Shown here: positions 24,762 to 33,624 of the stretch, piece by piece
Numbering within the stretch: position 1 is the first letter of the stretch
Layout of the letters: each line of letters opens with the position of its first letter
DNA from: Roseibacterium beibuensis
GTDB lineage: Bacteria > Pseudomonadota > Alphaproteobacteria > Rhodobacterales > Rhodobacteraceae
Length of the DNA stretch: 64,000 nucleotides
Reading direction: 5' to 3'
Assembly (NCBI RefSeq): GCF_039542305.1
Contig: NZ_BAABHW010000001.1
Coordinates: forward strand, 248,001 to 312,000
The notes under the pieces: model-generated
What the model saw: the letters and a program-made list of their open reading frames with translations, nothing else
Database searches by the model: none
What the model was told of the DNA's origin: nothing
Program-made: the position numbers and the translations under genes

Positions 24762-25370
24762 TCAGCGCTTGCGGTCGCGGCGGCTGCTCATCGGCTGAAA
24801 CGCGACGCCGACATGGGCCTCGCAATAGGGTTTGCCCTGCTGCACGGGCAGGCCGCAGAAGTAGAAATCATCCGTGGCCGGGTCGCCGATGGGCCATTTG
24901 CAGGTCCGCTCGGTCAGTTCCATCAGCGTCAGGCGCTTGGCGTGGCGTTCGACCTCGGATTGCTTGGCCAGCGCCTCGGGGCTGATCTCGTTGGCCGAGG
25001 GCTGCGGCGGCAGGGGTTGGCCGGCGGGCACGATCGTCTTGCGGATGGGCGTGACGTTCGAGGGGCGCGGCGCGGGGTCTGCGACAGGCTCGGGCTTGGC
25101 GGCGGGTTCGGCCGCGGCGGGCGCGGGTTCCGGCTTGGGCTCGGGCTTTTTCGCGGGTTTCGGCGCGGCCTGCTTGGGCTCGGCCTCTTTCGCGGCGGGT
25201 TTCACGGTCGTGCCGCCGCCGCCCGAGCGGTTGGACAGGCCAAGGCGATGGACCTTGCCGATCACGGCATTGCGCGTGACGCCGCCCAATTCCTTGGCGA
25301 TCTGGCTTGCCGATTGGCCTTCGCCCCACATCTTCTTCAGAAGCTCGACCCGTTCCTCGGTCCAGGACAT
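24762..25370 (-). CDS. gcrA: Cell-cycle regulator GcrA
   Basis: This 202-residue protein starts with the GcrA DNA-binding helix-turn-helix (SWTEERVELLKKMWGEG, then SQIAKELGGVTRNAVIGKVHRLGLSNR). A long Lys/Pro/Ala/Glu linker (about 55-125) follows, then the C-terminal polymerase-binding part with CKWPIGDP and FCGLPVQQGKPYCEAH. GcrA binds sigma70-RNA polymerase and activates promoters, in studied relatives often those carrying methylated GANTC sites. I saw no GANTC in the 146 bp upstream of its start. The linker is low-complexity. Confidence 0.96.
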   Translation of the reverse strand: MSWTEERVELLKKMWGEGQSASQIAKELGGVTRNAVIGKVHRLGLSNRSGGGGTTVKPAAKEAEPKQAAPKPAKKPEPKPEPAPAAAEPAAKPEPVADPAPRPSNVTPIRKTIVPAGQPLPPQPSANEISPEALAKQSEVERHAKRLTLMELTERTCKWPIGDPATDDFYFCGLPVQQGKPYCEAHVGVAFQPMSSRRDRKR

Positions 25371-25516
25371 GCGTGTTCCTCGCTCTTGCGCGCTTTTTCG
25401 GCTCGGGGCCTCATATGGGCCGTGCGCCGCGATATTGAAAGCCCCATTCTAAGCTGCCATGTCCCGAGGGCAAGGCACCTGAGGGGCCGGACGACGAAGA
25501 AGAGGACGGCAATCAC

Positions 25517-26335
25517 ATGGCAGAGACGGGACTGACCCATGCGCGGGACATGGGGGTGCGCCGGTTTGGGCGTTTCAACTGGCTGGGGCTCTGGACGCTG
25601 ATCCGGCGCGAGACGCTGCGCTTCCTGGTGGTGTGGACGCAGACCCTGCTGGCGCCGCTGGTGACGGCGGGCCTGTTCATGATGATTTTCTCCATCGCCA
25701 TCGGGCCGCAGAGAGGGGACGTGATGGGGGTCAGCTTCCTGCATTTCATCGCGCCGGGCATCCTGACGATGACGGTGATCCAGAACGCCTTTGCCAACAC
25801 GTCCTCCTCCATCGTGGTGTCGAAGGTGCAGGGCAATATCGTCGATACGCTGATGCCGCCCCTGTCCGCGGGGGAGTTGGTGACCGGCTATGTCGTGGGG
25901 GGCGTGGTGCGCGGGCTGCTCGTGGCGCTTGCGATTGCGGCGGTGCTGTTCCCGATCGTCGGGGTCGGGGTGGCCCACCCGCTCTGGGCGCTGGTCTTCG
26001 TCGTGCTGGGCGCGGCGTTTCTGGGCGCGCTGGGGCTGGTGGCCGGGATCGTCGCGCAGAAATTCGATCAGATCGCCGCGATCACCAATTTCATCGTGAT
26101 GCCGCTCAGTTTCCTGTCCGGCACGTTCTATTCGATCGAGGCCTTGCCGCCGGTCATCAACACGCTCAGCCATTGGAACCCGGTCTTCTACATCATCGAC
26201 GGGGTGCGTTTCGGGGTGCTGGGGGTGTCCGATAGCGCGCCGGAGAAGGGGCTTGTCGTGACCCTTGCCGCCACGGCGGCGGTTGGTGGGCTGGCGTGGT
26301 ACTGGTTCCGCACGGGGTGGCGGCTGAAAAGCTGA
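25517..26335 (+). CDS. ABC-2 type transporter permease
   Basis: This 272-residue integral membrane protein has six predicted segments (about 35-60, 70-90, 118-142, 147-170, 180-200 and 240-262). The ABC-2 signature region is IVDTLMPPLSAGELVTGYV, and PLSFLSGTFYSIEALPP lies before the last helices, as in NodJ/DrrB-like exporters. It needs a separate ATPase to work, yet none is adjacent: gcrA lies divergently upstream and a serine hydrolase downstream. The partner must be encoded elsewhere. The substrate is unknown. Confidence 0.9.
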   Translation: MAETGLTHARDMGVRRFGRFNWLGLWTLIRRETLRFLVVWTQTLLAPLVTAGLFMMIFSIAIGPQRGDVMGVSFLHFIAPGILTMTVIQNAFANTSSSIVVSKVQGNIVDTLMPPLSAGELVTGYVVGGVVRGLLVALAIAAVLFPIVGVGVAHPLWALVFVVLGAAFLGALGLVAGIVAQKFDQIAAITNFIVMPLSFLSGTFYSIEALPPVINTLSHWNPVFYIIDGVRFGVLGVSDSAPEKGLVVTLAATAAVGGLAWYWFRTGWRLKS

Positions 26336-26372
26336 GCTTGCGCGGGCGGGCGCGTCGTCCCACCTTGCGGCC

Positions 26373-27425
26373 ATGCGCGTTCCCGTTTTGCTTTCGGCCC
26401 TGTTCACCCTGCTCTCGACGCTTCCTGCGCGGGCCGACCTGTCCGATATCGCCCAGGCCCTGGCGGCACACCCTGCCATTCCCGGGGGCGCGGTGGGCAT
26501 GGTGTCACCCGTGGGGCAGGACAGCGCTGTGGCTGGCCTGCGCCGGATCGACGGAGGCGCGCCGGTTGAGCCCGACGACCTGTGGCACCTCGGGTCGCTG
26601 ACCAAATCGATGACCGCCACGCTGGCCGCCCGCATGGTCGAGGCGGGAGACATCGAGTGGCACACAACCATCGGCGCGGCGTTGGGCGACCTGGTGCCTG
26701 GCATGCGCGACGCATGGCGCGACGTGACGCTGGAGGAGCTGTTGCGCCATGCGTCAGGCATGCGGGCGAACCTCGGGATAATCGCGGCCAGCCGGCTGGG
26801 CGGTGGACCCCGCTCCGCCTATGTCGAACAAGTTCTCGGGCTGGCGCCACGCCATGCACGCGGCGGGTTTCATTACTCCAATGCCGGGTATGTCGTGGCT
26901 GGCGCCATGCTGGAGGCAGCGGGTGGCGCGCCATGGGAGTACCTGATTGCCACGCGCGTTTTTCGGCCGCTGCACATGGACAGTGCCGGGTTTGGGCCAC
27001 CGCTTGGCGATCAACCCCTTGGGCACCGCGCACCGCTGATCGGCGGGCTAAGGGCGGTTCCACCCGGCCCGCGCGCGGACAATATCGCGGCCCTGGGACC
27101 GGCAGGGCGCGTGCATCTTTCGACCGCCGACATGCTGCGCTACCTCGCGGCGCATGCGCAGCGCGATCCAATGTTCCTGTCGGCTGAAAGCTGGGACAAG
27201 CTGCACCGGGCCGCGGGCCCGGGCGACTATGCCTTGGGTTGGGCGGAGGTAGGTGGCATCCTCCGCCACTCCGGGTCGAACACCATGTGGTTTGCAAATG
27301 CCCGGTTTGATCCCGCCCGCGGCTGCGCAAGCTTCGTCGCCGTGAACTCCGCCGCGATGGGGCTGGTCGATGGTGTCGTCACTCAGGCCGGCGACGCGGT
27401 ATTCAGGCTGGCTTGCGGCGATTGA
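26373..27425 (+). CDS. Periplasmic serine hydrolase, class C beta-lactamase family
   Basis: This 350-residue protein has a signal peptide (about 1-21) and a beta-lactamase/PBP-like domain. The S-x-x-K motif is SLTK (Ser75, Lys78), a YSN motif lies at FHYSNAGYV, and HSGSN near residue 300 replaces the KTG box, as in many esterase-like members. It is likely an esterase, peptidase or DD-peptidase-like enzyme rather than an antibiotic-resistance enzyme. It starts 37 bp after the ABC permease and probably shares its transcript. It overlaps the DMT transporter by 23 bp, tail to tail. Confidence 0.87.
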   Translation: MRVPVLLSALFTLLSTLPARADLSDIAQALAAHPAIPGGAVGMVSPVGQDSAVAGLRRIDGGAPVEPDDLWHLGSLTKSMTATLAARMVEAGDIEWHTTIGAALGDLVPGMRDAWRDVTLEELLRHASGMRANLGIIAASRLGGGPRSAYVEQVLGLAPRHARGGFHYSNAGYVVAGAMLEAAGGAPWEYLIATRVFRPLHMDSAGFGPPLGDQPLGHRAPLIGGLRAVPPGPRADNIAALGPAGRVHLSTADMLRYLAAHAQRDPMFLSAESWDKLHRAAGPGDYALGWAEVGGILRHSGSNTMWFANARFDPARGCASFVAVNSAAMGLVDGVVTQAGDAVFRLACGD

Positions 27426-28338
27426 CCTGCTCGCGCCATGCCAAAAGCGCTGCGCCGGCGATGATGATGCCCGCGCCCGTCACGCTGACGGGGGTTGGAA
27501 CCACTCCGAATATCACCGCGTCATAGAGCGCGGCGAACACCAGCGTGAGGTAGGAAAACGGCGTCACGAAGCTCGCATCCGCCCGCGCCATCGCGTTGAC
27601 GAAACACGCCTGCGCACAGGCCATCGCGAACCCCAGGCCAGCCAGCGCGGCCCATTGTGCCGGGCTGGGCATTTGCCACACGGCCAGAACCGCGAGGCTT
27701 GCGATGATCAGCCCCAGCGAGTTGTTGATGAACAGGATCTGAAGCGGCCCTTCGCGGCCGGACAGACGCTTGATGAAGATCAGCTCGAACCCCAGGCACA
27801 GCGCGGCGCCAAGGGCCAGCAGCGCCCCGGGTTGCATCGCCTCGGTTCCCGGGCGGATCAGGATCATCGCCCCGGCAAAGGCGATCGCGGCGGCCAACCA
27901 CCGCCATTTGCCGACCGTTTCCCCGAGGAATGGAATGGCGAGGATCATTCCGAAAACCGGGTTCAGGAAACTGATCGCCGTTGCATCGGACAGCGGGATC
28001 ATCGCGGCGGCGGCGAACATCAGCGAGACACCGCCCCAGCCGCAAAGCGTGCGGCCGACATGGCGCGCCCAATCGGGCCGGATGAGCCGGGGCCGCAGCA
28101 CTGCGAGGGTCGTGGATATGGCGATCCAGGCGAACAGAAAGCGCCCGTGACTGACCTGGAGCGGGTGAAGGGGCGCACCGAGGGCCTCCGTCCCGAGCGC
28201 CTTGGCCAGCAGGGTCGTCGCCGCGATGAAGGCGGTTGCGCAAACCATCAACAGAATGGCCAGCGCGGGGTTCGGCGCGGTCCGAGGGGCGATGGCGGCC
28301 GCCGGGATCGCGGCTTGCGGGGCATTCCGGTCAGTCAT
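27403..28338 (-). CDS. DMT/EamA-family transporter
   Basis: This 311-residue protein has ten predicted membrane segments arranged as two EamA repeats, starting at about residue 25 after a Pro/Ala-rich cytoplasmic tail. The second repeat contains LGFAMACAQACFVNAMA and ends in the typical GAGIIIAGAALLAW. Such carriers export small metabolites. No substrate can be inferred, as neighbours are unrelated. It is not co-transcribed with argF, whose hairpin lies 150 bp upstream. Confidence 0.9.
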   Translation of the reverse strand: MTDRNAPQAAIPAAAIAPRTAPNPALAILLMVCATAFIAATTLLAKALGTEALGAPLHPLQVSHGRFLFAWIAISTTLAVLRPRLIRPDWARHVGRTLCGWGGVSLMFAAAAMIPLSDATAISFLNPVFGMILAIPFLGETVGKWRWLAAAIAFAGAMILIRPGTEAMQPGALLALGAALCLGFELIFIKRLSGREGPLQILFINNSLGLIIASLAVLAVWQMPSPAQWAALAGLGFAMACAQACFVNAMARADASFVTPFSYLTLVFAALYDAVIFGVVPTPVSVTGAGIIIAGAALLAWREQVNRRKPA

Positions 28339-28488
28339 GGGCGGCGACGTCCTCGGCTGCGGCAGGCGGTGTCGCGGTTTTCAGCATGTGGCCGTGACCC
28401 CTGCAAAAAAGACCGCGCCCTCCGGACGCGCCGTGGACAGGGCGTGAGGGCGGCCCGGGGGCAGGTGACCCGGGCGGGCGTGTTTGGT

Positions 28489-28514
28489 CCGGCCCGGATA
28501 AGTGTCCGGGCCGG
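28489..28514 (-). terminator. Terminator-like hairpin after argF
   Basis: Perfect 10-bp stem CCGGCCCGGA / TCCGGGCCGG with a 6-nt loop, 12 bp after the argF stop on the minus strand. There is no T-run, so it may act with Rho or as a 3' stabiliser. A second CCCGGG-bounded inverted repeat lies at 28455-28475. Confidence 0.6.
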
Positions 28515-28526
28515 GCGCAAGCCCTC

Positions 28527-29453
28527 TCAGACGCCGAGGCACCAGCGCATGACGGCCTTTTGCGCATGAAGGCGGTTCTCGGCCTCGTCGAAGATGACCG
28601 ATTGCGGGCCGTCCATCACCTCGTTCGTCACCTCCTCGCCGCGATGGGCGGGCAGGCAATGCATGAACAGGGCGTCGGGCTTCGCATGGGACATGAGCTC
28701 GGCATTCACCTGGTAGGGGCGCAGCTGGTTGTGCCGCCGTTCCTTGGCCGATTGGCTGTCATGCATGCTGACCCAGGTGTCGGTCACGACAAGGTCGGCG
28801 CCCTCCACCGCGCGGGCCGGGTCGCGCATGATCTCGACCTTGGCGCCCTTGGCGCGGGCCTCCTCGACGAAGATCATCTCGGGGTCCAGGGTTTCCGGAC
28901 CGGCAAAGGTCAGGTCGAAGCCGAACTGCCCGGCGGCATGGGCAAAGCTGGCAAAGACGTTGTTGCCATCCCCGCACCACGTCACCTTCTTGCCCGCGAT
29001 GGTGCCGCGATGTTCCTCGTAGGTCAGGATATCGGCCATGATCTGGCAGGGGTGGCTGCGGTCGGTCAGCCCGTTGATGACCGGAACCGAGGCATGTTCG
29101 GCCATCTCCAGCAGGACGTCATCCTCGAAGGTGCGGATCATGATCAGGTCCACGTAGCGGCTGAGCACGCGGGCGGTGTCGGCGATCGTCTCGCCATGGC
29201 CGAGCTGCATCTCGCTGCCCGACAGAACCATGGTCTGCCCGCCCATCTGCCGCGTGCCCACGTCGAAGCTGACGCGCGTGCGGGTCGAGGGTTTTTCGAA
29301 GATCAGCGCGACCATGCGGTTCTTGAGCGGCTGCTCGTCATCGGGCGCGCCCTTGGGGCGGCCCGCGCGCGCCTGTTTCATGGCGGCGGCCTGGTCGATC
29401 ATGCCCCGCAGGTCCGCGGGGTCCGTCTTGTCGATATCGAGGAAATGGGTCAT
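28527..29453 (-). CDS. argF: Ornithine carbamoyltransferase
   Basis: This 308-residue enzyme of arginine synthesis makes citrulline from ornithine and carbamoyl phosphate. Motifs are intact: EKPSTRTRVSFDVG (carbamoyl-phosphate binding), HPCQIMADI, and the ornithine loop MHCLPAHRGEEV near the C-terminus. It starts 36 bp after argD and ends in a hairpin, so argD-argF form an operon. Product length and sequence are normal. Confidence 0.97.
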   Translation of the reverse strand: MTHFLDIDKTDPADLRGMIDQAAAMKQARAGRPKGAPDDEQPLKNRMVALIFEKPSTRTRVSFDVGTRQMGGQTMVLSGSEMQLGHGETIADTARVLSRYVDLIMIRTFEDDVLLEMAEHASVPVINGLTDRSHPCQIMADILTYEEHRGTIAGKKVTWCGDGNNVFASFAHAAGQFGFDLTFAGPETLDPEMIFVEEARAKGAKVEIMRDPARAVEGADLVVTDTWVSMHDSQSAKERRHNQLRPYQVNAELMSHAKPDALFMHCLPAHRGEEVTNEVMDGPQSVIFDEAENRLHAQKAVMRWCLGV

Positions 29454-29489
29454 CGGATCAGTCTTTTCGAATTCAGGAATGGGGAAGGA

Positions 29490-30680
29490 TCACGCGCGCG
29501 CGCCCTGGGCTTCGAGGGCGGTCGCGGCCGCATCGAGGCGCGCGACCCCTTCGGCGATCTCGTCGTCGGATATGGTCAGCGCCGGCAGCACGCGGATCAC
29601 GTTGTCGCCGCCGGGAACGGTCAGCACCTCGGCGTCATAGCCGGCCTTGACCACGTCGGTATTGGTGACCTTGCATTTCACGCCGATCATGAAGCCGGAC
29701 CCGCGGACGCCCTCGAAAATCTCGGGATGCGCCGCGACAAGGCCTTCGAGCTTCTGGCGCAACAGGCCCGCCTTGCGGTTCACCTCGTCGAGGAACCCGT
29801 CGCGCGTCACCTCGTCCATCACGGCGGCGCCCACGGCACAGCCGAGCGGGTTGCCGCCATAGGTGGAACCATGCGTGCCCGCCGTCATGCCCTTGGCGGC
29901 GTTTTCGGTGGCCAAGAGCGCCCCGAGCGGATAGCCGCCGCCGATCCCCTTGGCGACCAGCATGATGTCCGGCGTGATCCCGGCCCATTCATGTGCAAAG
30001 AGGCGCCCGGTGCGGCCCATCCCGCACTGGATCTCGTCGAGGATCAGCAGAAGGCCGTGTTCGTCGCACAGGTCGCGCAGGCCCTTCAGGCATTGATCGG
30101 GCAGGGGGCGAATGCCGCTTTCCCCCTGCACGGGCTCGATCATGATCGCGCCGACATGGGGCTGCGCCGCCGCCGCGCGCAGCGCGTCGTGATCGCCGAA
30201 GGGCAGGTGCTCGAACCCTTCCAGCAGGGGGCCGAACCCCTTGGTCAGCTTCTCCGACCCGGCAGCCGAGATCGCGGCCATGGACCGGCCGTGAAACGCG
30301 CCCTCGAAGGTGAGGATCGTGGTGCGCTCGGGCTGGCCACTCTCGTACCAGTATTTTCGGGCCATCTTGATGGCGAGTTCCGCCGCCTCGGTCCCCGAAT
30401 TGCAGAAGAACACGGTGTCGGCAAAGGTATGCTCGACCAGCCGTTCGGCCAGCGCCTCCTGCTCGGGCACGGTGTAGAGGTTAGAGGTATGCCACAGCGT
30501 CTCGGCCTGCGCCTTGAGCGCGCCCACGAGCGCCGGGTGACCATGGCCAAGCGCCATCACCGCGATGCCGGACCCGAAATCCAGGAAACGTCGCCCGTCG
30601 GCCTCGATCATCCAAGATCCTTCGCCCTTGACGAAGGAAAGCGGTGCACGCGCATAGCTTGGCAGGACCGGCGAGATCAT
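29490..30680 (-). CDS. argD: Acetylornithine aminotransferase
   Basis: This 396-residue PLP enzyme of class III catalyses the transamination between N-acetylglutamate semialdehyde and acetylornithine, and possibly the succinyl-DAP step of lysine synthesis too. Family motifs include FFCNSGTEAAELA, FHGRSMAAISA and the Lys-containing LVAKGIGGGYPLGALLA. CAGGAG lies shortly before the ATG. A leader hairpin (GGCCTCGG / CCGGGGCC) lies about 20-45 bp upstream of the start. Confidence 0.96.
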   Translation of the reverse strand: MISPVLPSYARAPLSFVKGEGSWMIEADGRRFLDFGSGIAVMALGHGHPALVGALKAQAETLWHTSNLYTVPEQEALAERLVEHTFADTVFFCNSGTEAAELAIKMARKYWYESGQPERTTILTFEGAFHGRSMAAISAAGSEKLTKGFGPLLEGFEHLPFGDHDALRAAAAQPHVGAIMIEPVQGESGIRPLPDQCLKGLRDLCDEHGLLLILDEIQCGMGRTGRLFAHEWAGITPDIMLVAKGIGGGYPLGALLATENAAKGMTAGTHGSTYGGNPLGCAVGAAVMDEVTRDGFLDEVNRKAGLLRQKLEGLVAAHPEIFEGVRGSGFMIGVKCKVTNTDVVKAGYDAEVLTVPGGDNVIRVLPALTISDDEIAEGVARLDAAATALEAQGARA

Positions 30681-30796
30681 CTTCTGTCTCCTGGGGGTTG
30701 ACCATGTGAAGGCCCCGGCTTGCCCGAGGCCTGTCGCGAAGTCAATTCAGAGACGGTGATGGGGTCAAGTGCTGCGCCTGATGAAAGCAGCCCGAT

Positions 30797-30854
30797 CTCC
30801 CCACCCCTTCATCTTGGCCAGAAAACTCCGGGGGTGCGGGGGCAGAGCCCCCGC
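30797..30854 (-). repeat. REP-like hairpin element downstream of metF
   Basis: Read on the minus strand it is a perfect 8-bp stem GCGGGGGC / GCCCCCGC with a 3-nt loop (30836-30854), followed by ACCCCCGGAGTTTTCTGGCCAAG and GATGAAGG. From memory, this arrangement recurs between genes across Rhodobacteraceae, which I cannot verify here. It likely terminates metF, whose stop is 53 bp away. Confidence 0.6.
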
Positions 30855-30906
30855 GCGGGTCGACGCGCGGAACGCGCGGCGAAATCCCTCGAAAAAGGGC
30901 GATGGA

Positions 30907-31773
30907 TCAGGCGACCTCGGACAGGTCCACCCGGGGCGTCACGCCAATCGCTGCGCAGACATCGCGCGTCAGGTCCGGCGTGTTCAGCGTGTAGAAATGC
31001 AGGTCCTCGACCCCGCCCGCCATCAACTCGGTGCAAAGCTCGGCACACATCGCGGTCGACAGCAGCGCCTCGCGGCCATCGCGGATCGCCTTGTCATAGG
31101 CCTCGTCCACCCAGCCCGGGATGACCGCGCCCGTGGCCTCGGCGAAGCGGCGCACGCGGGTCCAGTTGTTCACCGGCAGGATGCCCGGGATGATCCTGGC
31201 CGTGATCCCCGCGCTGGCGCAAGCATCGCGGAAGCGGAAATAGGTGTCGGCTTCGAAGAAGAACTGGGTGATCGCCTCATCCGCCCCGGCGTCGATCTTG
31301 CGCTTGAGATACTCTACGCAGGCCTGCAGGTTCTCGGCCTCGGGGTGCGGGTCGGGGTAGGCACCGACGCGCAAGGTGAATTTCCCGGTCTTGGCCAGCG
31401 CCTCGACCAACTCGATGGAACTGGCAAAGCCCTCGGGGTGGGCGGTGAAGCTGCCTTCGCCCTTCGGCGGATCGCCCCGCAGGGCCACGATCTGCGTCAC
31501 GCCCGCCTCGGCATAGCTCTCGGCGATTTCCAGCGTTTCGCTGCGGGTTGCGTCCACGCAGGTCAGGTGCGCGGCCACCGGGACCCCGTAATGCTTGTGG
31601 ATCGTCTTGACCGCATCATGCGTCAGGGCGCGGGTCGTGCCACCGGCCCCATAGGTCACCGAGACGAATTCCGGCGCCAGCGGGGCCAGCACACCCAAGG
31701 TTTCCCAAAGCTTGAAGGAGGCTTCGAGGGATTTGGGCGGGAAGAACTCGAAAGAGACGCGCGGCGTGGTCAT
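30907..31773 (-). CDS. metF: 5,10-methylenetetrahydrofolate reductase
   Basis: This 288-residue flavoenzyme reduces methylene-THF to methyl-THF, the methyl donor for methionine synthesis. The sequence starts RVSFEFFPPKS, with the family's catalytic Glu and Phe-Phe-Pro-Pro, then FVSVTYGAGG, IVALRGDPP and FFEADTYFRF. I chose the ATG at 31773; a GTG at 31803 would add ten residues that look non-coding. It is divergent from a LysR regulator that is very likely MetR, with 93 bp between starts. Confidence 0.95.
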   Translation of the reverse strand: MTTPRVSFEFFPPKSLEASFKLWETLGVLAPLAPEFVSVTYGAGGTTRALTHDAVKTIHKHYGVPVAAHLTCVDATRSETLEIAESYAEAGVTQIVALRGDPPKGEGSFTAHPEGFASSIELVEALAKTGKFTLRVGAYPDPHPEAENLQACVEYLKRKIDAGADEAITQFFFEADTYFRFRDACASAGITARIIPGILPVNNWTRVRRFAEATGAVIPGWVDEAYDKAIRDGREALLSTAMCAELCTELMAGGVEDLHFYTLNTPDLTRDVCAAIGVTPRVDLSEVA

Positions 31774-31843
31774 GGCGATTCTGATCCTTGCAATGTCGTC
31801 CACCTAGATCGCATATAGGGATTGTTGCGACAAATTCATAAAA

Positions 31844-31860
31844 CTCATCATCTATATGAG
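31844..31860. promoter_or_regulatory. Candidate MetR operator between metF and metR
   Basis: CTCAT-N7-ATGAG is a perfect 17-bp dyad in the otherwise AT-rich 93-bp divergent gap, 6 bp before the metR ATG. A half-site TTCAT lies 10 bp away. LysR-type regulators bind such dyads and control both the target and their own gene. The exact match to a MetR consensus is loose. Confidence 0.5.
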
Positions 31861-31866
31861 CCAGAT

Positions 31867-32772
31867 ATGCATCTTGAGTTCCGCCATCTTCGCACCATCA
31901 AGGCCATCCATGAAGAAGGCGGATTGGCGCGGGCCGCCGATCGCCTGCACATCACGCAATCTGCGCTGAGCCACCAGATCAAGGGACTGGAGGATCAGGC
32001 GGGCATGGAGTTGTTCGTGCGCCGCTCCAAGCCCATGCGCCTGTCGCCGGCGGGCCAAAAACTGCTGCGGCTGGCCGAGGATATCCTGCCGCGCATCGCC
32101 GCCGTCGAGGAAGAGTTCGAGGGGTTGCGATCCGGCAAGACGGGGCGGCTGCATATCGCCATCGAATGCCATGCCTGTTTCGACTGGCTGCTTCCGGTGC
32201 TCGAGGCCTTCCGCGGGACGTGGGCCGATGTGGATGTCGATATCCGCCCCGGCCTGCAATTCGAGGCGCTGCCCGCGCTCCTGCGCGAAGAGGTCGATCT
32301 GGTGATCTCGTCCGACCCCGAGAATTTGCCCGGCGTCGATTTCACCCCGCTTTTCGATTACGAGCCGGTTTTCGTCTGCTCCAAGGACCATCCCCTCGCG
32401 CAGAAGGATTTCATCACCGCAGAGGATTTCGAGGATCAGACGCTGATCACCTACCCGATGGAGCGCGCCCGCCTCGACGTGTTCAGCGAATTGCTGTTTC
32501 CGGCGGGAATCGAGCCGCGCAGCATCCGGCAGGTGGAACTGTCGGCGGTGATGATGCTGCTCGTTGCCTCGGGGCGCGGGGTGGCGGTGCTGCCCGACTG
32601 GGTGGTGCGGGACCCGCGCACGCCGCAATCCGTCGTGACGCGTCCGCTGACCCGGGATGGCCTGACCCGCCGCATGTACGGGGCCACCCGGGCCGATGAC
32701 ACGGCCAAGCCCTACATGGCCCATGTGCTGAGGCTGTGCCGGACCGAGCCGCCCAAGCTTCAGAGGGCCTGA
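31867..32772 (+). CDS. metR: LysR-family regulator, probable MetR
   Basis: This 301-residue protein has an N-terminal winged helix-turn-helix (about 3-60, LARAADRLHITQSALSHQIK) and a type 2 periplasmic-binding-like effector domain. The divergent arrangement with metF, and effector-domain features such as LHIAIECHACFDWLLPVL, which is MetR-like, suggest it is MetR and senses homocysteine. The ATG at 31867 is preferred over an earlier in-frame start at 31822 because that stretch overlaps the dyad and is not conserved-looking. Confidence 0.87.
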   Translation: MHLEFRHLRTIKAIHEEGGLARAADRLHITQSALSHQIKGLEDQAGMELFVRRSKPMRLSPAGQKLLRLAEDILPRIAAVEEEFEGLRSGKTGRLHIAIECHACFDWLLPVLEAFRGTWADVDVDIRPGLQFEALPALLREEVDLVISSDPENLPGVDFTPLFDYEPVFVCSKDHPLAQKDFITAEDFEDQTLITYPMERARLDVFSELLFPAGIEPRSIRQVELSAVMMLLVASGRGVAVLPDWVVRDPRTPQSVVTRPLTRDGLTRRMYGATRADDTAKPYMAHVLRLCRTEPPKLQRA

Positions 32773-32775
32773 GAC

Positions 32776-33549
32776 ATGGCGCGGCATCCCTTCCTCGACC
32801 ATCCGACGCCCACGGCGGTCGCCCATCGCGGCGGCTCGCTGGAGGCGGAGGAAAACACGATGGAGGCCTTCGCGCGCGCGGTCGGCCTCGGGTTCACCCA
32901 TATCGAGACCGATGTGCACGCAACGCGCGACGGTGTCGCCGTGGTCCATCACGATCCGACCCTTACGCGGATGACCGGCGAGACCGCGCGCATCGCCGAT
33001 CTGGACTGGGCCGATGTCGCGCGCATCCGCACCCATGGCGGTGCGGCCATCCCGCGGGCAGACGAGGTGCTGGCGTCCTTTCCGGGGCTCAACGTCACCT
33101 TCGAGCTGAAATGCGACCGCGTCGCCGCGCCTTTGGCCGAGGTGATCCGCCGCGCCGATGCGTTGGCGCGGGTCTGTATCGGGTCCTTCTCGGTCAAGCG
33201 CACCGCGGCGATCCGGGCCCTGCTGGGGTCTGGGCTGTGCTGGTCACCGGGGCAGGCCGGGGTGCTGGCGCTCTGGCTGGCGGGGCAGGGGGTCCCGATC
33301 CGCCGACCCGGTTTTGCCGTCGCGCAGGTGCCCCCGGTCTTCCGGGGCGTCCCGGTGGTGACGCGGGGCGTCATGCGGGCTGCGGCCGCGCGGGGGATCG
33401 ACATTCAGGTCTGGACGGTCGACGAGCCGTCCGAGATGGAGCGGCTGCTGGATCTGGGCGTTCACGCCATCATGACCGACCGTCCCACCGTCTTGCGCGA
33501 CGTGTTGGACCGCCGGGGGCAATGGCCGGGCGGGGCCGGCGCGCGCTGA
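32776..33549 (+). CDS. Glycerophosphodiester phosphodiesterase
   Basis: This 257-residue GDPD-fold enzyme has AHRGGSLEAEENT (about 16-28) carrying the catalytic His, the metal ligands in HIETDVHATRDG, and VVHHDPTLTRMTG with the second His. The C-terminal VWTVDEPSEMERLLDLGVHAIMTDRP is typical. It releases glycerol 3-phosphate from glycerophosphodiesters. It starts 3 bp after metR and is likely co-transcribed. No signal peptide is seen, so it is cytoplasmic. Confidence 0.92.
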   Translation: MARHPFLDHPTPTAVAHRGGSLEAEENTMEAFARAVGLGFTHIETDVHATRDGVAVVHHDPTLTRMTGETARIADLDWADVARIRTHGGAAIPRADEVLASFPGLNVTFELKCDRVAAPLAEVIRRADALARVCIGSFSVKRTAAIRALLGSGLCWSPGQAGVLALWLAGQGVPIRRPGFAVAQVPPVFRGVPVVTRGVMRAAAARGIDIQVWTVDEPSEMERLLDLGVHAIMTDRPTVLRDVLDRRGQWPGGAGAR

Positions 33550-33624
33550 GCGTCGCGGCGGCGCGTTTGCCTGTCCTGGCCCGCTCGGGCGACCGGGTCT
33601 GCGCGTGTCGATCGTGGCGGACCC

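Noticed and set aside
25371..25516. GANTC methylation sites controlling gcrA
   Set aside because: None found in the gap. Single GANTC sites near 8880 and 11089 are at chance frequency.
26373..27425. Antibiotic-resistance beta-lactamase
   Set aside because: SxxK and YxN are present but the KTG box is replaced by HSG, as in esterase-like members of the family.
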